A stretch of 64,000 bases of DNA from JARRKC01 sp037388505 (GTDB taxonomy: Bacteria > Acidobacteriota > UBA6911 > RPQK01 > JAPXNP01): assembly GCA_037388505.1 (NCBI GenBank), contig JARRKC010000012.1:32870-96869 (forward strand), written 5' to 3'. The notes under the pieces were generated by a model, which saw only the letters and a list, made by a program, of their open reading frames with translations, was not told where the DNA came from and ran no database searches. Positions 42,979 to 51,096 of this stretch are shown one piece after another. How positions within the stretch are numbered: position 1 is the first letter of the stretch; each line of letters begins with the position of its first letter. Both the position numbers and the translations under genes were made by a program.

Positions 42979-45698
42979 CCGCCGGATGGGGAGTCCACGG
43001 CGCAACAGCGGACAGAATGCCTGAGAGTAAGCGAATGAGAACAATGAGAAGTCTGGTATGGATCAGTAGCCTGTTGATGTCCGGAAGCCTGTGGGCGGCC
43101 TCGACCTCACCGCTCGTCTTCTACCAGGAGCCCGCGACGACTCCCAATCGGGGGACGGGGCTTGTGGGCGGCGGCAGCATCCCGCGGCCGGCCCCTTCCC
43201 AGACGGAGCCGACGGCCGAACAACAGAAGAAGCTGTTCCAACAGCGGGTCAAGGAAATGCAGGCGGCGAGAGCGGCCGGCAAGACCGGAGATAACGGGGC
43301 CAACCCGGCGGGGAGTGGGGACAATCGAGCCGATCAGACCAAGCTTCCCGTCACTGCTCAGCTGGAGCACACGAACACTCCCTCGGGGCCCGGCGTCAAG
43401 CTGAACTACAAGAATGCACCGATCGATGAGGTCATCAACTCGATCATGCAGGAACTGGGCTACTCCTACGTGATCGATCCGCAGGTGCAAGGAACCGTGA
43501 ATATCTTCAGCATGCGGGAGATTCCGCGGGACAAACTGTTCGGGGTTCTCGAGCAGTTGCTGAAGCTGAACGGATTGGCCATCATCAAGCAGGACGGCTA
43601 CTACGTCATCGTTCCGATCAACGAGGGACCCAGCGTCCCCCACGAAGTGCTGACGAGCCCGCCGCCGACGGGGACAGCGCCCCAAACACCGTCTCAACAG
43701 GAGCCCGGGCAGACGCCGACTCCTGAGCAAGCTCCTCCCCAGCAGCCTGACGCATCGACAGAGCAGCAGCCCCAGGAGGCCTCCACACAGAAGGTGTCGT
43801 CTGCGGCTCAGGGACCAGAGACGGCCGCCGGTCCCAACGTCATCCAGGTCGAGAGTCCCCAGGGACTGTCTCGGGAGGGAGTCGTGACCTATGTGGTGCC
43901 CCTCAACTACATCGTATCGGACGACATGTTGAAGATGGCCCAGGTCTTCCTCTCTCCCGGAGCTACGGTGGTCGACTTTGCTCCCGCCAATATGCTCATC
44001 ATCACGGACTATCCGAAGAACATTGAGCAGGTGCTGACGCTCGTCGATCTGCTCGACACCCGGTATTTCGAACTCAACACGGTCGATCTGCTTTCGATCC
44101 GCTTCAACAAAGCGACTGATGTGGCGGAGGACCTCGCCAAGATCTTCGCACCGGGGGATACCGCTGCCGGTGTGCGCATCGTGGCCATCGAGCGGCTGAA
44201 CAGCATCCTGGTGGTCACACGCTCACCGGATGTCCTTGCCGAGGTCAGGAAGTGGGTCGACAAGCTGGATGCGCCTACATCCACCAGCAACATCAAGACT
44301 TACGTCTATCAGGTTGAGAACAATACTGCCGTCCAGATTGCGCAGATCCTGGCCGAACTCTATCAGGGTGGGACCGGACTCCCCTCTTCGGTAACGGGCG
44401 GAGCCGCGGAAGAGCAACAGGGAGGGCAGGGCGCACAGGCGAGTTCTCTGGGACAGTCCCGTCAGGCCATTCGGGAACCTGGATTCGTACAGGGAGGTTC
44501 GACCTTCAACCAGTTCGGCGGAGGCGGCTACGGCCAATATGGCGGCTATGGCGGTGGTTATGGGGGCGGGGGCTATGGGAGCTATGGTGGTTATGGCGGA
44601 TATAGTGGTGGCTACGGTGGTTACGGCGGCGGCGGGGGGAATGCGCTTGGCACGAGGTTGGGGCCGGCCCTCTCTTCCGCGTCCCAGTCTCAGATTCGCT
44701 CCGTCTATGCCGGCAACGTCAAGATCGTCGTGAACGAGTTCAACAATTCGCTGATCATCCAGGGGACGGAGTCCGACATCGATTTCATTCTGAACACGGT
44801 CAAACAACTGGACACGCTTCCCCGTCAGTGTGTGGTTGAAGCCAGAATCTATTCAGTGGAGTTGAACAACAATCTTAGTTTCGGCGTTTCGGCGTTCCTG
44901 CAGGCACGGGGGGCCGGGGCGGCCGCCGAAGGCGGGTCTTCGGTTGCTACGTCCGGTTCGATCGGCTCCGGAACCTTGACGGCGACGACGCGTGCTATCG
45001 TCGGGAGTGAGCGCGAGATTCAGGCCATTATCACCGCTCTGAAGGCCAAGACCGACGTCGAGGTCTTGGAGGCGCCCCGTATCCTCACCCTTGACGGTAC
45101 GCCAGCTTCGATCAACATCGGTGGAGAGGTGCCCGTCACTTCGGCTTCCTATGGCAACCCTCTCACCAGCGGGACCACGAACTTCATCAATTCGATCCAG
45201 TATCGGCCTACGGGAACGACCCTCTTGTTCGTTCCTCGCATCAGTGCAAGCGGGCTTATCACGATGGATGTCGTCCTCGAAGTCAGTTCGGTCGCAGGCG
45301 GATCCGATCTGACGCCTACGATCAGCCGGCAGTACATCCAGAGTTCTTTTCTCGTGCAGGACGGTCAGTCGATCGGCATTGCCGGTTTGATCAGCGACAG
45401 TCACCGCGTGACCAAGTCGCGTGTTCCCGTGCTGGGCGATATCCCCATCGTAGGGGCTCTGTTCGGCACGACGTCGAACGACAAACGACGCTTCGAGCTG
45501 ATGATTTTCATAACTCCGAAGGTCATCCGCAATATGGCGACCTCGGCTGAGCTGACATTGGAGTTCAAGCGAGCGATGAAGAACGCCTACCAGTTCATCG
45601 ACAAGAAGGAGGCGGAGCAGAAAGCCCTCATCGAGAAGCGGGAAAAGCAGGCGGCCGAGCAGCCGAAGCCGGCGTCTGACAAGCCTGAGAAGCAGTGA
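42975..45698 (+). CDS. gspD: type II secretion secretin GspD
   Basis: The protein is up to 907 residues. The ATG at 42975 overlaps gspC (ATGA), but ATG 43017 or 43035 gives a more normal signal peptide (RSLVWISSLLMSGSLWAAS). N domains follow (LNYKNAPIDEVINSIMQELG, FAPANMLIITDYPKNIEQ, IVAIERLNSILVVTRSPD), then the secretin core with VPVLGDIPIVGALFG and the LMIFITPKVI end. Two long low-complexity insertions are unusual. A Pro/Gln/Thr/Glu linker covers about residues 215-290, and a Gly/Tyr-rich run of about 45 residues (GGYGGGYGGGGYGSYGG and similar) starts near residue 515. The C-terminus is Lys/Glu-rich. It forms the outer-membrane channel. Confidence 0.95.
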   Translation: MTAGWGVHGATADRMPESKRMRTMRSLVWISSLLMSGSLWAASTSPLVFYQEPATTPNRGTGLVGGGSIPRPAPSQTEPTAEQQKKLFQQRVKEMQAARAAGKTGDNGANPAGSGDNRADQTKLPVTAQLEHTNTPSGPGVKLNYKNAPIDEVINSIMQELGYSYVIDPQVQGTVNIFSMREIPRDKLFGVLEQLLKLNGLAIIKQDGYYVIVPINEGPSVPHEVLTSPPPTGTAPQTPSQQEPGQTPTPEQAPPQQPDASTEQQPQEASTQKVSSAAQGPETAAGPNVIQVESPQGLSREGVVTYVVPLNYIVSDDMLKMAQVFLSPGATVVDFAPANMLIITDYPKNIEQVLTLVDLLDTRYFELNTVDLLSIRFNKATDVAEDLAKIFAPGDTAAGVRIVAIERLNSILVVTRSPDVLAEVRKWVDKLDAPTSTSNIKTYVYQVENNTAVQIAQILAELYQGGTGLPSSVTGGAAEEQQGGQGAQASSLGQSRQAIREPGFVQGGSTFNQFGGGGYGQYGGYGGGYGGGGYGSYGGYGGYSGGYGGYGGGGGNALGTRLGPALSSASQSQIRSVYAGNVKIVVNEFNNSLIIQGTESDIDFILNTVKQLDTLPRQCVVEARIYSVELNNNLSFGVSAFLQARGAGAAAEGGSSVATSGSIGSGTLTATTRAIVGSEREIQAIITALKAKTDVEVLEAPRILTLDGTPASINIGGEVPVTSASYGNPLTSGTTNFINSIQYRPTGTTLLFVPRISASGLITMDVVLEVSSVAGGSDLTPTISRQYIQSSFLVQDGQSIGIAGLISDSHRVTKSRVPVLGDIPIVGALFGTTSNDKRRFELMIFITPKVIRNMATSAELTLEFKRAMKNAYQFIDKKEAEQKALIEKREKQAAEQPKPASDKPEKQ

Positions 45699-45815
45699 GA
45701 AAGGTCCTGCGGGAACCGGCGGCCGGGTGGTGATTTCCGGGAAGGGCCCGCGAGGCTCTGAAAACACGCCGTCGAGTTGACCTCCCCAACCGAGGTGGAA
45801 CGCGGCCTCAGCCCT

Positions 45816-46595
45816 CTATTTCGGCGGGCGCGTCGGGTTCACTTTCTTTTGTCGTGTGAACCAGCGCTCGAGATCGTTCATGTAGTTGTAGAAGACGGGA
45901 ATCTCGAAGACCTGGGTCGCGTCGCCCTGGCGGATCTTCAGAGTGATTCTTCCTTGCACATTCTCTTCGGTGAGCTTTGGCCCCGAATAACGGAACGCAA
46001 TTCTCCCCGTGCTGTGAGAAGGTACGGTCGTGACGGATTTGACGATGGTCAGCATCGACGCGTCGTAGTCGAGGCTGACGACCTCGGCCGGCAGATCCAG
46101 GCCGTTCCGGATTTGGAGAGGGGCAGTCTGCTGGGGTGAGATTGCGTAGAAGGCCAAGCGTTTGGGCAGGACATCCAGTCGCGCCGGCAGGGGAGGCCGG
46201 GGCATCGTCTCGATCGCGTGAAAGATTCTGTCGGTGACCGAGGCGGGTTTTTCGACGCGAACCTTCCATCCCTGTTCCGTCTTGACCCAGGTGTCGGTGG
46301 CTTCGGTCTTCAGGTAGGTCTGCAGTACAGCGCGGTCGAACGAGACCAGCACCTTTGCGGTCTCGTCGTTGACGAGGTTGATCCCCACGCACTGTGTGTT
46401 CCTCAAGTCGGCGTCCTGCCGGTTCAGAAAACTGTTGAGGTCCTCCGAATAGACGAACTGCATTGCCGTCACCTTGTCATGTTTCTCGAGGGCGTGCCAG
46501 TACGCCGTCACCGCCTGGGTCAGTCCTTCCGGCGCGGATTCACAACCGTCTGCAGGAGGGCCCAAGACCAACAGGAGAAGGAGGAGGTTGAGCAT
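45816..46595 (-). CDS. exported or lipid-anchored protein of unknown function
   Basis: Started at ATG 46595, the product has 259 residues with a hydrophobic leader MLNLLLLLLVLGPPADGC. The Cys could be a weak lipobox. The first 100 residues look like an NTF2-like fold (AVTAYWHALEKHDKVTAMQF, then WKVRVEKPA). The C-terminal half resembles an immunoglobulin-like DUF1573-type module (APLQIRNGLDLPAEVVSLDY, GRITLKIRQGD). A frame reaching 46652 would read through the terminator of the upstream gene and is rejected. It converges with gspD and lies downstream of the paralogue-family gene. Function is unknown. Confidence 0.65.
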   Translation of the reverse strand: MLNLLLLLLVLGPPADGCESAPEGLTQAVTAYWHALEKHDKVTAMQFVYSEDLNSFLNRQDADLRNTQCVGINLVNDETAKVLVSFDRAVLQTYLKTEATDTWVKTEQGWKVRVEKPASVTDRIFHAIETMPRPPLPARLDVLPKRLAFYAISPQQTAPLQIRNGLDLPAEVVSLDYDASMLTIVKSVTTVPSHSTGRIAFRYSGPKLTEENVQGRITLKIRQGDATQVFEIPVFYNYMNDLERWFTRQKKVNPTRPPK

Positions 46596-46617
46596 AGAGG
46601 AGAGACTATCAGAAAAA

Positions 46618-46650
46618 GGAAAAGGGCTGGTCGAAACCAGCCCTTTTCGC
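46618..46650 (-). terminator. intrinsic terminator after the 46683-47276 gene
   Basis: AAAGGGCTGG (46621-46630) and CCAGCCCTTT (46637-46646) form a perfect 10-bp stem with the loop TCGAAA. On the minus strand the stem is followed by a T-rich run (TTTTCCTTTTTC). It lies 36 bases after the stop of the upstream gene. Confidence 0.85.
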
Positions 46651-46682
46651 ATCTTTGAACTTAGCTGACGTGCAATTCGCCG

Positions 46683-47276
46683 CTACTGCGCAACTTCAGT
46701 TCCCACAATTGGGACGCCGGTGAAATCAGACTGCATCGGGAACGCCTGCTGGCTGGATACCGAAGTGAAAGTGTTGACGTAGGTTCCTGCTATAGCATCG
46801 AAGTTGCCGACGAAATAGCAGTACCCAATGAAGTCTTCGGTCGCCGCGTCGAACCCTGCCGCTCCCAAGATGTCGCTGACGTAGGCCGTCCAAGTCCCGC
46901 CAGCCGGCAACATTCCGGCGGCGTCGAGACCGGCTCCAACACTGGGGTCGCTGTCTGAATTGAACGTCCACGTCGATCCATCAATGCGGTTGTAGCAGAA
47001 GACCCAAACGGCACCTTCCGTGTTGAGGCCGGTCGGGAATCCGCTGAGATCGAGCCCAGGGACCTCGGGCGTGGCCATCGTGTTGCTGACGGACACCGCG
47101 GTCTTTTCACCAGTCGCTGGGAGTTCCGCCGCGAAGGCGGCCAGTGTGGCCGAGTACTGTGGCGTGGCGTCTTCCTGCAAGAACACCTGTGAGTCTGATC
47201 TTCCTGCGGCGGATATGTTCACGCCGAATGCGAGAAGCAAAACACCACAGATCAGGATCCACTTAGACTTTCCCAT
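46683..47276 (-). CDS. secreted protein, member A of a two-member paralogous family
   Basis: ATG 47276 follows AAGGAGTGGAGAGC and gives 197 residues with a signal peptide (SKWILICGVLLLAFGVNISAAG). The mature part begins near VFLQE and contains AVSVSNTMATPEVPG, DPSVGAGLDAAGMLPAGGTW, FIGYCYFVGNFDAIAGTYVN and a QAFPM end. The gene at 51097-51717 has the same ordered elements (VFLQE, ISISN, LAPGGTW, FQGYGWI, FDCLAGTYNNT, SYEM). I do not recognise the family. It looks like a compact beta protein. A strong promoter, a 117-base leader and an intrinsic terminator indicate a monocistronic, well expressed gene. Location beside the T2SS operon makes it a candidate substrate or surface component. Confidence 0.72.
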   Translation of the reverse strand: MGKSKWILICGVLLLAFGVNISAAGRSDSQVFLQEDATPQYSATLAAFAAELPATGEKTAVSVSNTMATPEVPGLDLSGFPTGLNTEGAVWVFCYNRIDGSTWTFNSDSDPSVGAGLDAAGMLPAGGTWTAYVSDILGAAGFDAATEDFIGYCYFVGNFDAIAGTYVNTFTSVSSQQAFPMQSDFTGVPIVGTEVAQ

Positions 47277-47399
47277 GCTCTCCACTCCTTTCAATACACA
47301 CAAAATCAGGTTAAGACTTTCAGCTCCAAACCTACTAAATGTGCAAAAGATTTATGATTTCCCCACTTTAAGCCGCTCTGCACCCAAAAACTCTCGCGT

Positions 47400-47429
47400 A
47401 TTGTATCTACTTAAAATGGAAAGGGTCAA
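47400..47429 (-). promoter_or_regulatory. sigma-70-type promoter for the 46683-47276 gene
   Basis: On the minus strand TTGACC (47424-47429) is followed after 18 bases by TACAAT (47400-47405). The downstream 117 bases are AT-rich compared with the rest of the window and lead to a good ribosome site. The -35 box overlaps one arm of a 10-bp inverted repeat. Confidence 0.6.
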
Positions 47430-47491
47430 GAGCCTAAATTCGCCTAAGTCAAGAAGAACTGTCGACTTGCGAAGCGAACCCAGGCTCTTGA
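47426..47491 (-). terminator. long nested hairpin between two minus-strand genes
   Basis: TCAAGAGCCT and AGGCTCTTGA are 10-bp perfect inverted arms separated by 46 bases. Inside them TTCGC pairs with GCGAA and AAGTC with GACTT, so the whole 66-base segment can fold as one imperfect hairpin. It follows the stop of the 47527 gene and may end that transcript. No T-run is present, so a regulatory or small-RNA role is also possible. Confidence 0.45.
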
Positions 47492-47526
47492 ACTCCTCTC
47501 TCCTCCCAACCCTTCAAACCGACTGC

Positions 47527-47967
47527 CTACTGCTCCTGGAGCTGTTGAGCCTGACGGTACGCGTTAAGGGCGTCCTTGAGACGCCCCTCCTGCTTGAAAA
47601 GCTTACCCTCGAGCATAATCAGAGCAAACCGGTTTTCGTTGCGCACCGTCTTCCGGAGCGCCTCGTCGACCACTCGGTGTGCCGGCTCGAACTGACGGTT
47701 TGCCACGAGACCAGTCACGACCGCCCAGGCTTCTTTCACAACGAGCTCTTCCTGAGCCCCGCTGAAACCCAGATCGAGAATCTTCTGGAATTCAACCGGG
47801 ACCCGCGAGTATTGTCCCTCGTTGATCAAGATCGTGATGATCTCATGCTGTGCCGCCGCATAACGCAGCTTTGCGTCATCTGACGACTGCCGCGTCAAGT
47901 TCTGAGCCGCGACTTGGCCTGAAACCAGGAGTAGAAGCAGCGCGATAAGACACACTACTTTCTTCAT
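47527..47967 (-). CDS. exported TPR-like helical protein
   Basis: The 146-residue protein has a signal peptide (KVVCLIALLLLLVSGQVAAQ) and is otherwise helical. It ends with a TPR-like repeat (FALIMLEGKLFKQEGRLKDA, then YRQAQQL), and an earlier segment (HEIITILINEGQYSRVPVEF) could be another. Its ATG overlaps the anti-sigma stop (ATGA), so it is the third gene of a sigma/anti-sigma operon. It may be a periplasmic partner of the anti-sigma factor. Function is unknown. Confidence 0.75.
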   Translation of the reverse strand: MKKVVCLIALLLLLVSGQVAAQNLTRQSSDDAKLRYAAAQHEIITILINEGQYSRVPVEFQKILDLGFSGAQEELVVKEAWAVVTGLVANRQFEPAHRVVDEALRKTVRNENRFALIMLEGKLFKQEGRLKDALNAYRQAQQLQEQ

Positions 47968-48482
47968 TTTGCGACTCCCCCAAGGTCAAACGGATTCTTC
48001 TGTTTCGCCTGCTCCAGCGTAAAGAAAGGATTTTGCGGCTGCTCAGGGTCCAGGAAAGGATTGGCGTCGACCTTGATCGAGAAAGCCTCGAGGCGAGCCA
48101 GAATCTCCTGATCGACGGAGCCGGAATGACGGGTCTCGATCGCCACCAGACCCGTCAAAAGAAGCAGCAGCAAAGCCCCCAGTCCGTAGCGGGCCTGGGG
48201 CAGTCGAAACAGATCCAACAGGGTCGAAAAGGCCGGGTGGGAGGTACGGGCTCCCTCCATCTCCTGGATTCGAGCTTCAATGCGCTGCCACAGGAAAGGA
48301 GGCGGTTCGAGCCTGACCTCACGCGCAGACTGGAGAACCCTGTCGACCTCCAGCTGTTCGGCGTGGAACGTGGCACAATCCGGACACTCCGCCAAATGCT
48401 GGAAGAGTGCCTCTTCTTCCGCATGCGAGGTGCGGCTGTCAAGCCATTCCACGATCTCTCGACGCCATCTCCGGCAATTCAT
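47964..48482 (-). CDS. anti-sigma factor with zinc-finger domain
   Basis: The 172-residue protein starts MNCRRWRREIVEWLDSRTSH and has the zinc-finger stretch LFQHLAECPDCATFHAEQLE (H-x3-C-x2-C, residues about 29-36). A membrane segment LGALLLLLLTGLVAIE (about 100-116) and a C-terminal tail with two NPF motifs (ANPFLDPEQPQNPFFTLEQ) follow. The sigma gene ends directly before its ATG (TAG then ATG). The NPF-rich tail is distinctive and could be the part that meets the TPR-like partner. Confidence 0.87.
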   Translation of the reverse strand: MNCRRWRREIVEWLDSRTSHAEEEALFQHLAECPDCATFHAEQLEVDRVLQSAREVRLEPPPFLWQRIEARIQEMEGARTSHPAFSTLLDLFRLPQARYGLGALLLLLLTGLVAIETRHSGSVDQEILARLEAFSIKVDANPFLDPEQPQNPFFTLEQAKQKNPFDLGGVAK

Positions 48483-49082
48483 CTACTTTTTTCTCTTGGA
48501 CTTCGTCAGGTAGTCGGTGACAGCTCCTTTGACCGCTAACCGTGCCCGATAGATATCCGTCTTGACGGATAGCAACGACCGGCCGACTACCTTGGTTATG
48601 TCCTCGTAACTCATCTTCTCAAATACCGCCAGGATGAAAACATCCCGGTATTTTGGTTTCAGAGACTGCAAGCTCGACCGGATGACTCCATGAAGTTCAC
48701 CTGAAAGAACCTGTCGTTCGGGGTCGAGGCCGTCCGACTCGTCAACCAGAAACTCGAAATAGGGGACCTCTTCGTTGTCGATCGAGACTTCCGGTCGCCT
48801 CTTGGTCCGCCTGAGTCTTTGATAAACTTCATTTCGCGCTATCCGATACAGCCAGAATTTGAACTGGCCCGAGTCTCTCAGGTTCGGCAACTCCGCGTAC
48901 ACCTTGAGAAACGTCTCTTGTGTCAGATCCTCCGCTTCCTCGGGCGCGCCACAAAGCCGCCAAACGAAGTTAAAGATCGACTTTACGAACAGGGAGTAAA
49001 GCTGATGGAAGTCCTCTGAGGAACCGGACTTGGCGCCTTCGACAAGTCTTTGGAGTTCCTCAGGACTGATTTCTTGCGACAT
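48483..49082 (-). CDS. ECF RNA polymerase sigma factor
   Basis: The 199-residue protein has region 2 (FHQLYSLFVKSIFNFVWRLC, AEDLTQETFLKVYAELPNL, FKFWLYRIARNEVYQRLRR) and region 4 (LKPKYRDVFILAVFEKMSYE, then SLLSVKTDIYRARLAVKGAV). Region 4 reads SVKTDIYRAR where most ECF factors have VKSRLYRAR, a small deviation in the recognition helix. It is the first gene of a three-gene operon with the anti-sigma factor and the exported TPR-like protein. Confidence 0.92.
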   Translation of the reverse strand: MSQEISPEELQRLVEGAKSGSSEDFHQLYSLFVKSIFNFVWRLCGAPEEAEDLTQETFLKVYAELPNLRDSGQFKFWLYRIARNEVYQRLRRTKRRPEVSIDNEEVPYFEFLVDESDGLDPERQVLSGELHGVIRSSLQSLKPKYRDVFILAVFEKMSYEDITKVVGRSLLSVKTDIYRARLAVKGAVTDYLTKSKRKK

Positions 49083-49417
49083 CGGAGATCGACGAGTTTA
49101 CCTGCCCATCTCCGCGTTTGCCAAGCATGCTGTACATGACTCATCAGCCGTCCCTACCCAAAAGCGACAATAAAAGATGGCCCAGAATCCCGAAAGTTGC
49201 AGAAGAAGTGAAGTCTTGACGCAGGTTTGGTCGGGCACTGGTTCGCCCTCTCGATCGCAATCCGTCCCCGGTGTCTGTTTCGGGGAAATTCTGGAAATGA
49301 GGGGAGACCGATTCACCGTTCCATAGGCGTCGGGCGCGATCTGTGAGAGGAATCGCTTTCTGAAACGCATAGGAGTGTTGTTTAATGTGTAGTTGATCCA
49401 ATGGAAGGGATGATTCT
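49083..49417. other. divergent intergenic region, no gene seen
   Basis: This 335-bp gap separates the minus-strand sigma operon from the plus-strand gene at 49418. A near-palindrome CATGCTGTACATG lies at 49126-49138, on the sigma-gene side. Near the plus-strand gene there is a GTTTAAT at 49380, similar to the GTTTAA at 19621, but no convincing -35. Short open frames here have no family features. Confidence 0.4.
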
Positions 49418-51016
49418 GTGAGCCTCAATCTCCGTCGGGTACCGTGGATCCGCGGTCTGCGAAAGCTGCTTTGGAGGGTCTGTGCCGCCATTCTCCTGCT
49501 TTCTCTCCCGACCTTTAGCTATCTCATCCCCAAAATTTCCTCTCCAAGTCCTGCTGCGACGGTTGGGCGCGATCATGACGGATCGAGATTCATTCGCGAG
49601 GGAGCAGCGAACGGTTTCGTGACCAGTGCCTCCCGGTTCGTCGGCGGTTCGGCGCCCTTCGGTTCGGGAGCGGGCGGTTTCGTGTCGCATTCGGCGCCGC
49701 GTGGTTCGAGATCCGTAGTCAGTCCCCACAGGCAACGAAACGTTTTGAACGGCACTCGTCCGGGAACGGGCGGCAGGGGCCCGCTGTCCGCACAGGCGTC
49801 GCGCGGCGGGGGGCAATCGGGCGATCCCCGGGCCGACAAAGGAGAAGCCGTACGAGGGCGCCAGCGAGTCGAACCCGCTGTTGCGGCAGAGCTTTCCAGG
49901 ATGGAGGCCGACTACCGGTCGGCCATGACGAGTTTGTTCCCGTCAACGAGCTACTCCCAGACCGGCCTTATGGGGAATGTGTTCCTGGACGAACTCAACA
50001 ACCAGAACGGCGGCGGATCAAGCGATTCGAATCCCGACGGCAATGGAAACCAGGACAACGGGAACAACGGGAACAACGGAAACAGCGGAAACAACGGCAA
50101 CAGTGGGAACAACGGAAACAACGGGAACGGTGGAGACAACGGCTCCGGTTCGGGCGACCAACCGCCTCCGCCGCCCCCGCCTCCTCCCGCGAGTTCGATC
50201 CAGGAGGGGTTTCTCGTTTTGACCCACTCAGGGAGCGTCGACCCTCTGGACATTCTGCATCGTGCCGCTCGAGACGCGGACGGCTACTTCGTCTTGGACG
50301 ACGGCAGCCGGATCGACGTCCTGTCCGGACTTGTGGGCTTTCCGCAGGATATGCTGGTGCTGCCTCAGGACGGAATCCTGATGAGCAAATCCTCGCCGCA
50401 GGCCCAGACGCTCAAGATCATTTTGGTCCAGGGCGTTTCACAGGGGACGTCCCTGGCCGGGTATCACGATGTCCGCGGTCAACAGGAAGCTTGGTTCAAT
50501 GGGACCATGCCCTATGAGAGGATCCTCTCTGTCGCCCTCTACGATATCAACGACGACGGGGAGGAGGAGTTGATCTGTGCGCTCGGCAGCAATCCGAATC
50601 TGGTCGTCTACCAAATTGCGGGAGCCGACATCAACTACCTGCGAGAGTTGACGCTCCCCTTCAAACCGGCGGCGCTCGTGACAACCGAGCGGACCGGACC
50701 CATCGATGTCCGGTATCTGCAGGTCTTTGACTCGACTCTCAAGCGCTCGGTCACATTCAGTTCTCAATTCACGGGAGCGTACTCTTTTTCGGCGCCGCCG
50801 ACGTATCAGGGGAAGGAGTCGCTCGACACCATCGCCGACTCGATTCCTGCCGCCAGTTTCACCGCTCTCGTCTACCAGGATCGGGTCGTACTGTTTCAGA
50901 ACCAGGGCTCGGACCTGGCCTTGATGGCCAGCTTGAGTACGTCGAGCGCTTTCCCTCGTCTCATCGTCGGGGATTACTCCAGCGACCAGACCCGTCAGAT
51001 GGTCTTTCTCCCTTGA
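49418..51016 (+). CDS. large exported low-complexity protein of unknown function
   Basis: The 532-residue protein (GTG start behind GGAAGGGA) has an N-terminal membrane or signal segment (LLWRVCAAILLLSLPTFSYL). A Gly/Ser/Arg-rich region covers about residues 50-150, then comes an Asn-Gly-rich run near 195-250 (units like NGNNGNSGNNGN) and a proline run of nine. A C-terminal domain of about 270 residues follows, with DINDDGEEELICALG, which looks like an FG-GAP/VCBS-type calcium-binding propeller repeat. The linkers suggest a surface-exposed protein with a stalk. I do not recognise a family. It lies between the sigma operon and the second member of the paralogous secreted family. Confidence 0.7.
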   Translation: MSLNLRRVPWIRGLRKLLWRVCAAILLLSLPTFSYLIPKISSPSPAATVGRDHDGSRFIREGAANGFVTSASRFVGGSAPFGSGAGGFVSHSAPRGSRSVVSPHRQRNVLNGTRPGTGGRGPLSAQASRGGGQSGDPRADKGEAVRGRQRVEPAVAAELSRMEADYRSAMTSLFPSTSYSQTGLMGNVFLDELNNQNGGGSSDSNPDGNGNQDNGNNGNNGNSGNNGNSGNNGNNGNGGDNGSGSGDQPPPPPPPPPASSIQEGFLVLTHSGSVDPLDILHRAARDADGYFVLDDGSRIDVLSGLVGFPQDMLVLPQDGILMSKSSPQAQTLKIILVQGVSQGTSLAGYHDVRGQQEAWFNGTMPYERILSVALYDINDDGEEELICALGSNPNLVVYQIAGADINYLRELTLPFKPAALVTTERTGPIDVRYLQVFDSTLKRSVTFSSQFTGAYSFSAPPTYQGKESLDTIADSIPAASFTALVYQDRVVLFQNQGSDLALMASLSTSSAFPRLIVGDYSSDQTRQMVFLP

Positions 51017-51096
51017 GACTTTCCGCCTTCTTGGGCATCCTCTACTTCCTGATCGCTCCGAGGGGCGGTTTCGAAATGAGAGGGAGCCATCAAGAC

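Noticed and set aside
46596..46652. N-terminal extension of the 45816 gene to 46652
   Set aside because: The extra codons translate the terminator hairpin of the preceding gene and would bury the signal peptide.
49098..49370. Minus-strand frame of 90 codons in the divergent gap
   Set aside because: No signal, no motifs, no ribosome site; composition typical of non-coding DNA.
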